Positions 54,440-62,513 of a stretch of DNA of 64,000 bases are shown in pieces. The first letter of the stretch is position 1. Each line of letters opens with the position of its first letter. Source of the stretch: Caldilineaceae bacterium. Lineage in GTDB: Bacteria > Chloroflexota > Anaerolineae > Caldilineales > Caldilineaceae. The notes below the pieces were generated by a model that was not told where the DNA came from, did not search any database, and saw only the letters and a list, made by a program, of their open reading frames with translations. Both the position numbers and the translations under genes were made by a program. The DNA is taken from positions 1 to 64,000 of the forward strand of contig JACSRH010000378.1 of NCBI GenBank assembly GCA_014879855.1. Direction: 5' to 3'.

Positions 54440-56080
54440 TTACCCATCAATTACAAAGGTCCCGCCAATCTTGTCGTGCCACGCCTGCTTATTGGCATCC
54501 CACAGCGGCCACAGCCAGCCGAGCAGGCCGATGACCATGTACATCAGCAGGTTCTCCAGCCCGAAGCCAATTACGTAGCGCAAGGTGGTCTTGCCCCAGC
54601 CCGGCGCGTAGCCACAGTCGTCTACAACCTTGATCTTCATCGCTTTCTTGCCCAGCGTCTGCCCGCTGCGCGCCGTCGGCCAGAGGAAGTAGAGCCAACT
54701 GGCGGCGAGCGCGGCGAGCAAGAACATACCGCCCGCCGCGCTGCCGGAGGAAGCGCCGCTGGCCAGCAGCGCCGCGCCCATCGCACCCAGGATGATGACC
54801 AGGATGTAGCAAAGCACAACATCGATAACGAATGCACTGACGCGCTTGCCATAGCTGGCATAGCTATTGCCCAGCAGACCGGCGGGCATGGATGCAAACT
54901 GCGGGGTATAGGGCGTCGGCATCAGGAGAGGCGGCTGTCGTAAGGGTGGTGAGAGTGGTGCAGGCAGGGGCGCCGGGGGCAACGCCGCCTGCGTCGCCAC
55001 ACGCGGAGCGTAAACGGGCATGGTGGCAGGGAGCGCACCGATCAGCGTCGGCTGCGATCCTGCTGCCTGGCCGAAGAGGGCGTTCTGCAGCTCGCGGGCC
55101 GTCTGCCACCGGTCGGCAGGATCAAGCATTACCGAGCGCCCGACAATCTGCTCGAACGAGGCCGACGCAATGGCGTTGAAGCTGCGCACCGGCGGAAACT
55201 TGAACGGCTCGGTGCTGGGGTCGCGACCGGTGATGGCATGGTGTAACGTGGCGCCAAAGGCATAGAGGTCGGTGCGGGCATCGCTCTGTCCCTTGCCGTA
55301 CTGTTCGGGCGCGGCATAGCCTGGCGTGCCCATTGCCTGCGTGTCCTTGCTCTTGCCCAGCTTGAAGTGGCGTGCGATGCCAAAGTCGATCAGTTTGATC
55401 TGCTTATCGCCTGGCAGCACCATGATGTTGGCCGGCTTGAGGTCGCGAAAGATAATCGGCGGCCGCTGCCCGTGTAGATAGACAAGCACATCGCACAATT
55501 GCTCGGCGTAGCGGCGCACGATTGGCTCCGGCAGCGGGCCTTGCGCCATTTCCAGCTTTTTCTCCAGCGTCTGCCCTTGCACATACTCCATCACCAGATA
55601 TTGGTTGCCGCCTTCCTCGAAGTAGTCGGTTACCTTGGGCAGGTTGGCATGATCAAGGCTGGCGAGCATGGCCGCTTCCTGCTGGAAAGCCTGCAGCGCG
55701 GCCTGGCGCTCGGACGGATCGGCAATCGCCCGGTCGGACATCTCCTTGAGCGCATACTGCTTATTGGCCAGCCGCTGGTCGCTGACAAGATAGACTGCGC
55801 CCATCCCGCCCTGGCCGAGCTTGCGCAGCACCAGATAGCGCCCGCCGATCTGTGTATTGAGTACGAGCAGACCCGTCAGTTGGGCAGGCGGTATAGACGT
55901 CACCGACGTCGCCGACGTCGCCCCATTGAGTTTTGCGCCACAACCGTTGCAAAACTTAGCCGTGATCGGGTGAGGCTGCTTGCAGGAAGGACAGCTCTGG
56001 GTCAGCGCCGTGGAGCATTGGTTGCAAAAGCGGGCGCCCGGTTGATTGGGCGCTCCGCACTGCGGACACGGTTGCGTCAT
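54440..56080 (-). CDS. Ser/Thr kinase with RDD membrane domain
   Basis: 546 aa. Two N-terminal zinc ribbons (CPQCGAPNQPGARFCNQCS and CPSCKQPHPITAKFCNGCG). Kinase about 75-340, with GQGGMGAVY, Lys in YALKEMSD, FRDLKPANIM and DFGIARHF, and TPGYAAPEQ in the activation segment. After a Pro-rich linker, about 410-546 form an RDD domain (YGKRVSAFVIDVVLCYILV, GQTLGKKAMKIKVVD, ANKQAWHDKIGGTFVI), three or four membrane helices. The kinase core closely resembles that of 29528, suggesting duplication. RDD proteins often affect ion transport or membrane complexes, and the link here is inference. Confidence 0.93.
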   Translation of the reverse strand: MTQPCPQCGAPNQPGARFCNQCSTALTQSCPSCKQPHPITAKFCNGCGAKLNGATSATSVTSIPPAQLTGLLVLNTQIGGRYLVLRKLGQGGMGAVYLVSDQRLANKQYALKEMSDRAIADPSERQAALQAFQQEAAMLASLDHANLPKVTDYFEEGGNQYLVMEYVQGQTLEKKLEMAQGPLPEPIVRRYAEQLCDVLVYLHGQRPPIIFRDLKPANIMVLPGDKQIKLIDFGIARHFKLGKSKDTQAMGTPGYAAPEQYGKGQSDARTDLYAFGATLHHAITGRDPSTEPFKFPPVRSFNAIASASFEQIVGRSVMLDPADRWQTARELQNALFGQAAGSQPTLIGALPATMPVYAPRVATQAALPPAPLPAPLSPPLRQPPLLMPTPYTPQFASMPAGLLGNSYASYGKRVSAFVIDVVLCYILVIILGAMGAALLASGASSGSAAGGMFLLAALAASWLYFLWPTARSGQTLGKKAMKIKVVDDCGYAPGWGKTTLRYVIGFGLENLLMYMVIGLLGWLWPLWDANKQAWHDKIGGTFVIDG

Positions 56081-56113
56081 GGAGTCACTACCTCCAATGG
56101 GATAAAATCGCGG

Positions 56114-56572
56114 CTACTGTTCGATCGCCGGTGCAAACTCATGGCCGCAGTAGCGACACACCTGCGCCTCGCCTTGCACAACTTCCGCACACTTGGGACA
56201 CTTTTTCATACCGGCGGGGACACCAGCCAGCGGCTGCGAGGGCGGCGCGCTTGTCATGGCCGCAGTCTGCCCCAGTTGCGGGTAGTTCCCAACGGGCGGC
56301 AGCACCGGTTGATAGCCGGCGCCATATTGCTGCAAGAACTGCTGGTTGATCCGCTCCGCCGACTTGTAGGCGTCATAGATCGACCAGATCCAGACGGCAG
56401 GGACAGTGATGAAGCCAATAAAAATGAATACCAACAGCGCATTGACAAGCTGCACGACGAAAATAATGATGCCTTTGCCGATTTCACCGTTGTAAATCTG
56501 GCCAAGGCCGTTGATGAGAAAGCTCAACACGGCGGCCAATGCTGGATTTTTGGGTGGCTGGATGACCTGCAT
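56114..56572 (-). CDS. TM2-domain protein with C-terminal zinc ribbon
   Basis: 152 aa from the ATG at 56572, with AAAGGAG six bases before. About residues 5-75 form a TM2 domain: NPALAAVLSFLINGLGQIYNG, GKGIIIFVVQLVN and a second helix ending IWSIYDAYKSAERIN. A Pro/Gln-rich linker leads to a zinc ribbon at about 122-145 (CPKCAEVVQGEAQVCRYCG). Small membrane proteins of this type are common and unassigned. It lies 33 bp before the RDD kinase and could be its substrate or membrane partner. Confidence 0.85.
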   Translation of the reverse strand: MQVIQPPKNPALAAVLSFLINGLGQIYNGEIGKGIIIFVVQLVNALLVFIFIGFITVPAVWIWSIYDAYKSAERINQQFLQQYGAGYQPVLPPVGNYPQLGQTAAMTSAPPSQPLAGVPAGMKKCPKCAEVVQGEAQVCRYCGHEFAPAIEQ

Positions 56573-56586
56573 GGGGAACTCCTTTG

Positions 56587-57171
56587 TCAATTTGACATCA
56601 ATTTATGGACACTCAGACCTTCGCCGGGTGCGTGCCGTAACTGCCAGCCCTCTTTCGCCATGTGACGCCAGTAACTTTCAGCTTTCTGGTCGGTGACAGC
56701 ACCATGGATTTCATTTGCCCTGTAGTGAGTTGCTTCTTTCTCTGCTTGGGCAAGTAGTTGACGCGAAGAACCGGCATCTTGGTAAGGAGGGTCTACTACA
56801 ATATCAACAATCCTGACCCGTTCATACTCACCGGGCGAACCCTTGCCAAGCACCAGGAATTCATGAGAACGCTGCATCTCTAGGCTCATGCGTCCAGCAC
56901 GATTTCCCTGATGCAGCAATTCATAAAAGCGAGAGCCGCCGCCATTGCGATCTTCTTCCATTGTTCGGCGCACACTCATTTCGCGTCCTGCTTTGTCAGT
57001 AAAGCGATCGACGATGCGGGCGTCGCCATCGGTGGGAGCAACAGCCTGACGTTCTCCAGGCTTGGCAACATCCTGTGCACGCGTTACACGCTGCTCCAGA
57101 TGCTGGCGCTGTTGATCCGAAGTCTGACGTTTAAGTTGTTCCGTCGCGTCGTTGATTTCGTGTCCGGGCAT
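56587..57171 (-). CDS. GNAT-like acetyltransferase-domain protein
   Basis: 194 aa from the ATG at 57171, five bases after GAGGAGG. The N-terminal 70 residues are charged and Gln-rich (KRQTSDQQRQHLEQRVTRAQ). About 95-190 resemble a GNAT fold: FLVLGKGSPGE, RVRIVDIVVDPPYQDAGSSRQLLAQAEKEA (weak acetyl-CoA loop), and AVTDQKAESYWRHMAKEGW. The Q/RxxGxG/A loop is only approximate (YQDAGSS), so activity is uncertain. It is 14 bp upstream of the TM2 gene and divergent from the plus-strand gene at 57235. Confidence 0.6.
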   Translation of the reverse strand: MPGHEINDATEQLKRQTSDQQRQHLEQRVTRAQDVAKPGERQAVAPTDGDARIVDRFTDKAGREMSVRRTMEEDRNGGGSRFYELLHQGNRAGRMSLEMQRSHEFLVLGKGSPGEYERVRIVDIVVDPPYQDAGSSRQLLAQAEKEATHYRANEIHGAVTDQKAESYWRHMAKEGWQLRHAPGEGLSVHKLMSN

Positions 57172-57234
57172 AAACACCTCCTCATCCACTATAATGTGGG
57201 CAACCGTCCATTTCTTTCATGCAAGGAGAGAACC

Positions 57235-57822
57235 TTGTCGATCAGGTGGCATCTTTCCAACCGCCAATTGGCGGGGTTGCGCGCCGGTGGGTTGCTGCTA
57301 CTGCTGGGATCGGGCGCGGCCGTGTTTTGGGGGCGGACGTCAGAATGGATGACCTTGATCTATCTGGCCGTCGCCGCCGCGCTGCCGCTGCTCTGGCCGC
57401 AGTTCTTCGGCCGCTGGAGGATTGTGCTAGGTCTGGTATTGGTGGCCGCCGCTCCGGCCGGGTTGGCGCGCTTCGTCGATCTGAGTAGCGGTGCTTCCCC
57501 GTGGTTGGAGCCGGTGTTGCTGGGGCAACTGACTGCCTGGCTCATGCTGCCGGCGACGCTGGCGCTGCTGCTCTGGCGGCGACGCGCGGCGGCTGCCGTT
57601 ACGCTGTTAGGGATGGCGCTGATGCCGGTTGCCAGCATCTTGGTGATGCAAAGCGGCGCCTACCCGACGTCGCTGACGGAGCCGGTGATCCTGAACCCGG
57701 TTGCCGGGTTGGCTCGGCTGATGCCCCTCTGGCTGATGATGGCGAGCTGTTGTCTGGGGCCGTTGTTCTTTGGCGCTACGTTGGTTTGGCTGATCGTGCG
57801 CGAGGCGCAGGGCAAGGCGTAG
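57235..57822 (+). CDS. Integral membrane protein, TTG start
   Basis: 195 aa. I place the start at TTG 57235 because AAGGAG sits six bases upstream. The open frame before it overlaps the divergent gene and lacks membrane sequence. Six hydrophobic helices can be drawn (LRAGGLLLLLGSGAAVFWG, WMTLIYLAVAAALPLLW, IVLGLVLVAAAPAGLA, LLGQLTAWLMLPATLALLLW, VTLLGMALMPVASILVM, MPLWLMMASCCLGPLFFGATLVW). No family recognised. It is the only plus-strand gene in the 38-kb locus and ends directly against the minus-strand metalloprotease gene, with no gap. Confidence 0.7.
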   Translation: MSIRWHLSNRQLAGLRAGGLLLLLGSGAAVFWGRTSEWMTLIYLAVAAALPLLWPQFFGRWRIVLGLVLVAAAPAGLARFVDLSSGASPWLEPVLLGQLTAWLMLPATLALLLWRRRAAAAVTLLGMALMPVASILVMQSGAYPTSLTEPVILNPVAGLARLMPLWLMMASCCLGPLFFGATLVWLIVREAQGKA

Positions 57823-59706
57823 TCAATAGCGAGCGAGCAACCACGGCGCAAGCACGCTCTGACAGTGCTCACAGCGTTGGCCCAAATAGGGTGGAGATGA
57901 CGATTGCGCGTCACACGCCGGGCAGCGTCCGCGCCAGCGCCGGTCGTTGCGCCAGAACAAGCTGGTAGCCACGAGCAACAGAATTGCAGACACTACCAAG
58001 CTGGCAACCGTGTTCGCTGTGATTTCGAGGATCAGCGGAAAGACCAGCACACTCACAAGCGGCAACACGCCCAGCCACAGCACCACGCCCAGCACGAGCG
58101 CCGTAATGCTGAAGGCCAACACGCTGCGCTGCGCCAGCCACGGCGCGCCGTACCAGGTCAGAATACGCTGCTTGAGCCACATGTCCAGCCACAAACAGAG
58201 CCACAATATCACCGGCGCGGCGACGATAAAGGCAACAAAGGCCCCAATGCTTACCTGCACCATGTAGCCCATCGGGTCATCGAGCACCGGCGCAAAGGCA
58301 GCCGGCGCGTCGCCGGCTATGGCATAGAGCACGATGTCCAGTCCTTGCGGCCAGATGCTGACGCTGATCAGCGCCAGCAGGATCAACGGCCCCAGCGTCG
58401 CTACAAGCATCAACACAAACCATCCGGTCGCCGTGGTGATCGCGTGACGAGCCGCGCGTTGGTTGGGCAGCCGCACCAGCATCAGCGGCGTCAGGCCTAG
58501 CGAAAGCACCACAAAGCCTGCGCCAATCGCTAATTCCAGCCCCATGCCGACGCGCACCGGCGCCAGCAACGATGCCTGGATGATATAGAAGAGTAGCACA
58601 ATCACACCGGCGCGCACCCCGATCGTTTGAGCCGTCCCATAAATGTGCGCCGGTTGCTCCAGCACTGCGCGCCGCGTCGATATGCCCGGCTGCGGCCCGG
58701 GTGATAACGAAAGCTGAACTGGTGCATCAAGACCCCAGGCCAGCGGCTGGTTTGTCTGCACGTGGTGGGGGGGCCAGCGCCTGAAGCTCCATCTTTTGTG
58801 CGAACGCGCGTCTTTGGTGGGATGCTTGCTCGCCTCTGCCCTGAACCAATCCAGCGCAGCATGGAGTGGTGCTGTCCCTCCCAGCCAGGCAGCCACACGG
58901 GCATCCGCATACACCTCGCGCACGCGCAACAGCAGGTTGAGGTCGCGCCGCCACAACAAGAGCGCGCCGGCCAACAGCGGCGCCAGCGTCATCGCCAGCT
59001 CGAGCCAGTAGGTGACGGCGCGCGCTGTAGTCATCGGCGGCGGCTGTTGTACGATCGCCTGCACTTCTGACGGGAAAAACGCCAGCAGCGGCGCATACAT
59101 GGAAACGAACGCAGGTAAATACGCAACGCCCAACCGATAGAGGATCGGCTGCCACAGCCACATGAACCAATAGACTGCGCCGACAAGCAACGTCATCTTA
59201 AGCAGGCTGCGTGCCAGCGCTGTCAACCAGGCGTCGTGATTGACGAAATGGGCAAGCTCGTGACGCAGTACAACATCCAAATAATCGTCGTGCTGGGAAT
59301 CTCTGGGACTGTCAGGCCATTTTTCCAAAAACCAGGCCGGCACGATCAGCCAGCGGCGGCGCCATGTGCCTAAGATAAAGGGCGTATTGATCGCAGCGGA
59401 AACGCGAATCGTCGGAGGCTGAGTCGCAACCGCATCCGCTAGCACAGCCACAAGCTCGCCCAGCCACGCCGCAGAGGGGCGCAGCGGGTAGGCTTGGAAT
59501 CGATCGAGTGTACGGTGGGGTTCGATTAGGAAATCCCACAATGTAAAGAGAAGTATGACAAGCGGCAGCAGCGGCAGGATCACTTGAAAACGGGGGGTGA
59601 AAGCGGAGAGCAGTGGAGCGCCGATCACAAGCAAGATGCCGGCGAAGAGGATCGTCGTCTGGCTGGGCAAGGCAAAGAGGTTGAGTCTGGGCGTCGGGTG
59701 CGGCAT
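57823..59706 (-). CDS. Membrane zinc metalloprotease, M48-like
   Basis: 627 aa. Two membrane helices near the start (about 17-55), then a region with RVSAAINTPFILGTWRRRWLIVP and LRHELAHFVNHDAW, the HExxH zinc site of M48/M56-type membrane peptidases. More helices follow at about 165-190, 235-255, 375-430 and 470-590. The C-terminus bears a zinc ribbon (CPACDAQSSSPPYLGQRCEHC). Family members cleave membrane or anti-sigma-type proteins, so the zinc-finger partner upstream is a possible target (inference). It follows that gene by 12 bp. No strong ribosome binding site precedes the ATG. Confidence 0.82.
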   Translation of the reverse strand: MPHPTPRLNLFALPSQTTILFAGILLVIGAPLLSAFTPRFQVILPLLPLVILLFTLWDFLIEPHRTLDRFQAYPLRPSAAWLGELVAVLADAVATQPPTIRVSAAINTPFILGTWRRRWLIVPAWFLEKWPDSPRDSQHDDYLDVVLRHELAHFVNHDAWLTALARSLLKMTLLVGAVYWFMWLWQPILYRLGVAYLPAFVSMYAPLLAFFPSEVQAIVQQPPPMTTARAVTYWLELAMTLAPLLAGALLLWRRDLNLLLRVREVYADARVAAWLGGTAPLHAALDWFRAEASKHPTKDARSHKRWSFRRWPPHHVQTNQPLAWGLDAPVQLSLSPGPQPGISTRRAVLEQPAHIYGTAQTIGVRAGVIVLLFYIIQASLLAPVRVGMGLELAIGAGFVVLSLGLTPLMLVRLPNQRAARHAITTATGWFVLMLVATLGPLILLALISVSIWPQGLDIVLYAIAGDAPAAFAPVLDDPMGYMVQVSIGAFVAFIVAAPVILWLCLWLDMWLKQRILTWYGAPWLAQRSVLAFSITALVLGVVLWLGVLPLVSVLVFPLILEITANTVASLVVSAILLLVATSLFWRNDRRWRGRCPACDAQSSSPPYLGQRCEHCQSVLAPWLLARY

Positions 59707-59718
59707 GACAGGACAGAG

Positions 59719-60477
59719 TTACTGCGGACGCCCTAGTTCGATGACAGCAGCCTGGTCACTGAGAGCCTGTTCCACCACGATGTCGACGAAGGAGCGGCGC
59801 TGCTTGAGAGGCAACTGGCTGGCGATGCCTTCTGCAATGGCGCGCACCCGATCTGCCAGCTTGCCGCCGGTTTGCAGCGCGCGCAACTCCTCGACCGAAT
59901 ATTGCTCTGCAAGCACCTGGGCAGTGGACCAGGTCGCCAAAATCAGCCGCAGTTCGTCATCATCGCCCCCGTAGGCCAGCGCCATCTGCTGCTGGGATGG
60001 CAGCGTTGTGTTCAGCGGCGCGGCGGCAAGTTCTTCCAGCCACGTGGCAAGCTGAAGCTCGACATCACCAGCTTGACGCAGCGTTTTCTGCAGAATCTGC
60101 CTGGCGGTCACTGCCACCCAGCGGCGGATGCGCAGCGCGGTTGCCATGTACGCGGGCAGCATAGGCGCCGGTGCTTGCGGCGCCATGACGACGGTCTCTT
60201 CCAGCGCCAACAACGCGTCGAGCAGATCACCGTACTCTAGCGAACATGCCTCGCACCTATCCAGATGCGCCACCTCGACCGGAAAGCGCTGGCCAATGCG
60301 TTCGCCGTGCAATTCGGCCTCGGCCATCTCTGGGAATGCTTGGCGGATGCGGTTGCACGTTCTGCGCTCCGGCGGCGCGGTGTTCAGCGCACTGAGCAGG
60401 CGGTTGGCGCCGGCCTGGTGCGCCGCGGCTTGATTGGCGGATTGTTCAGGTTTCGCTGATGCGCTCGGTTCAGACAT
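59719..60477 (-). CDS. Zinc-finger protein, possible anti-sigma factor
   Basis: 252 aa, AAGGA before the ATG. Residues 71-78 give HLDRCEAC, the HxxxCxxC zinc motif of zf-HC2 anti-sigma (ZAS) proteins. The rest is helical and Ala/Leu-rich, with no membrane helix, so any anti-sigma action would be cytoplasmic. It lies 163 bp downstream of an ECF-like sigma gene on the same strand, the usual order for such pairs. The region downstream of the finger (about 90-250) is not recognised. Assignment rests on the motif and the neighbour. Confidence 0.6.
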   Translation of the reverse strand: MSEPSASAKPEQSANQAAAHQAGANRLLSALNTAPPERRTCNRIRQAFPEMAEAELHGERIGQRFPVEVAHLDRCEACSLEYGDLLDALLALEETVVMAPQAPAPMLPAYMATALRIRRWVAVTARQILQKTLRQAGDVELQLATWLEELAAAPLNTTLPSQQQMALAYGGDDDELRLILATWSTAQVLAEQYSVEELRALQTGGKLADRVRAIAEGIASQLPLKQRRSFVDIVVEQALSDQAAVIELGRPQ

Positions 60478-60527
60478 AGCATGATTTCCTTAGCGTATGG
60501 GCATCTATTCAGCCATATAGCAATAGA

Positions 60528-60600
60528 ACGCGGATTTGGCGGATAGCTGCGGATTCGATCAGCGAAAACCTGTCTGCTCCGCGTCAGCCGCGCGCTACTG
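60528..60600. repeat. Weak copy of the GGCGGAT palindrome class
   Basis: GCGGATTTGGCGGATAGCTG and later CTGCTCCGCGTCAGCCGCG recall the arms of 29394-29491 and 12760-12871, but pairing is poor. I take it as a decayed copy between the sigma and zinc-finger genes. Confidence 0.3.
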
Positions 60601-60640
60601 CTTGATCGTTTCTGTTGCGCCTGAATAGCACGCGTGCGGT

Positions 60641-61489
60641 TTAGAAGCTGGGCGCCAGTCGCAATTGCAGTTCACGTGCCACTTCCTCTCGACAGCACTC
60701 CCTTATTCTGTTCAGCGCGCGACTTTTTTCCACATAATATTGATTCACCCTCATTCGCAATTGGCCGGCAATTTCGCTCGGATTCAACTCGGCAAAGAAG
60801 TGCAACAGAATGATATGCTCCTGCCGGACATTTTCCAAACAGTCGCGCAATACTTGAAGTAAAGCTGACATCGATTCTCGATTGAGCACCAGATCGAAGG
60901 CTGCCTGCGCTGCTGGATCGGTAAAAGACAGGAGCGGTGATTCCGCATCATCCTTTTGTAAATCGGCCATATCCGATTCTGTTGTTTCGTGTTCGCCAAT
61001 CGGTTTCTGTTTGCGGCGCTCCTGCCCGATCTCACGAAGCAAAATGCTCGTGAAGTAGGCCAGATATGAGCCAGGCTGGCACCGTTCAATGGTCAGCCAT
61101 GTCTTGTGGACAGCGCGCAGCACCGCGCTTTCCGCCAGATCGCGCTCATGGTATTGTTTGAGCGCCAACGGCCAGCCATAGACGATGGTCTCGTTCAAGG
61201 CCATGCTTTGCAGCCGGCCGTCGTCACGGCTGACGGCAGCGTGCAGGAGATGACAATACTCGTGCACCATCGCCTGCCGCACAAGCGCATCGTCTGGCAG
61301 GCGCCGCTGCCGGTTGCACCATTCCAACAGGCGTGCCTTCACCCGTGCGCAAAAGGCATCGTCAGGCCCAAATAACGCTGGTTCAAAGGCCAGCTTCCAG
61401 CCCCGACGCGCCAACTCACGCAAAATCGGCTGACAGAGTTCCTCATCGTCAAAGAGCAATGTTGCCATCGGAAAAACTGGATTGGTCAT
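60641..61489 (-). CDS. ECF-like sigma-70 family sigma factor
   Basis: 282 aa. GGTGAGG lies just before the ATG. About residues 110-165 fit region 2 (LAESAVLRAVHKTW, YLAYFTSILLREIGQERRK), and about 210-270 fit region 4 with a helix-turn-helix (VRQEHIILLHFFAELNPSEIAGQLRMRVNQYYVEKSRALNRIRE, quoted here in its key parts NPSEIAGQL and NQYYVEKSRAL). The N-terminal 100 residues (LARRGWKLAFEPAL, RLLEWCNRQRRLP) are extra compared with minimal ECF factors. Next to a zinc-finger gene and a membrane protease, it could be released by proteolysis and drive the locus. The promoter it would recognise is unknown. Confidence 0.72.
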   Translation of the reverse strand: MTNPVFPMATLLFDDEELCQPILRELARRGWKLAFEPALFGPDDAFCARVKARLLEWCNRQRRLPDDALVRQAMVHEYCHLLHAAVSRDDGRLQSMALNETIVYGWPLALKQYHERDLAESAVLRAVHKTWLTIERCQPGSYLAYFTSILLREIGQERRKQKPIGEHETTESDMADLQKDDAESPLLSFTDPAAQAAFDLVLNRESMSALLQVLRDCLENVRQEHIILLHFFAELNPSEIAGQLRMRVNQYYVEKSRALNRIRECCREEVARELQLRLAPSF

Positions 61490-61495
61490 CTTACC

Positions 61496-62503
61496 TCACC
61501 TTGCCTCTTTCAACAGTGCTTGCGCCGCATTGATCGGCCGGATCAAGCCAAGTTTGCCCGGCAGCCGGTCAGATGTTTGGTCATTTTCATAATAGCCGGC
61601 CGACGGCACACCGATCAGGTTGCCATCTGCGTCGATTGCGGCGCCGCCACTATTGCCGGGATTGGTCTCGGCATCGGTCTTGATCCAGCCATCTACAAAG
61701 CCGGAGACGGTTCCGCGCGTCAGCGTGATCGTAGCGCCACCCAGTCCAGGATAGCCGAGTACGGTGACGGCATCGCCAATTGTGACGGAGGCCGAGTCGC
61801 CAACAGGAATCGCCGTCAGGCCCAGCTTTGCTGGTAGCCGTCCGCCATCGGACAAGGCGACGATGCGCAGCAAGGCCAAATCGAGCTTGTGGTCGGCGGC
61901 GGCAACTTCGGCGCGATAGCGCACCTTGGGCGGCTGCATGAAGCCGTTGGGGGAAAGAGCAATCCACGCCAGTTTTTGATCGTTCGCATACGCTCCGGTC
62001 TCTGGATCGCCAACGACATGAAAGTTGGTCAGGATATAGCCTTTTTCGCCGTTGATCACCGTGCCGGAACCGCTGCTCAGCTTGTCGCTGGAACCATCCT
62101 CCGGCGTCAGCACCTGGACCGTGGCCAGAATGGCGCGCTGCAATGCTGCGTTGGGGTCAAGCGTAGCGACCGGCGCGACGCCGGCCGACTGCCCAACCAG
62201 CCCGCGCAGGGTCAACCCGACGAGTAGAATCCCCACGATCCCGGCGCCGAGGATCGACAGCCGAGTCACCCAGTATCGGCGCGGCGATACTGCCGTGGCA
62301 AAGGTGTAGCCGCAACGGCTGCAAGTCTTGCTGGCGACCGGTGCAGGCGTCTGGCAGCGCGGGCAGAGCTTGGCCGTGGTCGCTGGCGCGCCAGCCTGTG
62401 CGAGCGGCGTGCTGGCGGATGGGGCCAGGGATGCGCCGCATCTGGCGCAAAACCGGGCGCCGGGTCGATTGCTGGATTGACAGCGCGGACACAGAGCAGA
62501 CAC
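61496..62503 (-). CDS. Membrane-anchored trypsin-like serine protease with zinc ribbons
   Basis: 335 aa from the GTG at 62503, five bases after AAAGGAG. Two zinc ribbons (CPRCQSSNRPGARFCARCG and CPRCQTPAPVASKTCSRCG), one membrane helix (82-102), then a trypsin/DegP-like domain with His162 (TNFHVVGD), Asp208 (HKLDLALLR) and Ser285 (NPGNSGGAAI). The topology is a cytoplasmic zinc-ribbon end and an external protease. PDZ domains of DegP are absent. It is 6 bp upstream of the sigma gene, so envelope-stress signalling is a reasonable guess. All triad residues are present. Confidence 0.9.
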   Translation of the reverse strand: MSALCPRCQSSNRPGARFCARCGASLAPSASTPLAQAGAPATTAKLCPRCQTPAPVASKTCSRCGYTFATAVSPRRYWVTRLSILGAGIVGILLVGLTLRGLVGQSAGVAPVATLDPNAALQRAILATVQVLTPEDGSSDKLSSGSGTVINGEKGYILTNFHVVGDPETGAYANDQKLAWIALSPNGFMQPPKVRYRAEVAAADHKLDLALLRIVALSDGGRLPAKLGLTAIPVGDSASVTIGDAVTVLGYPGLGGATITLTRGTVSGFVDGWIKTDAETNPGNSGGAAIDADGNLIGVPSAGYYENDQTSDRLPGKLGLIRPINAAQALLKEAR

Positions 62504-62513
62504 AACGACTCCT

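Noticed and set aside
55895..55925. ACCGACGTC microrepeats near the start of the RDD kinase
   Set aside because: They encode a short Thr/Ser/Ala linker (TSATSVTS) in frame and look like simple slippage, with no sign of a regulatory site.
56587..57171. GNAT-like gene considered as the graspetide N-acetyltransferase (MdnD-like)
   Set aside because: It lies 23 kb from the ligase with its own ribosome site, the acetyl-CoA loop is poor, and many unrelated genes intervene.
57190..57195. TATAAT word between the divergent GNAT-like and plus-strand membrane genes
   Set aside because: Position suits the plus-strand gene, but no recognisable -35 element precedes it, so I do not list a promoter.
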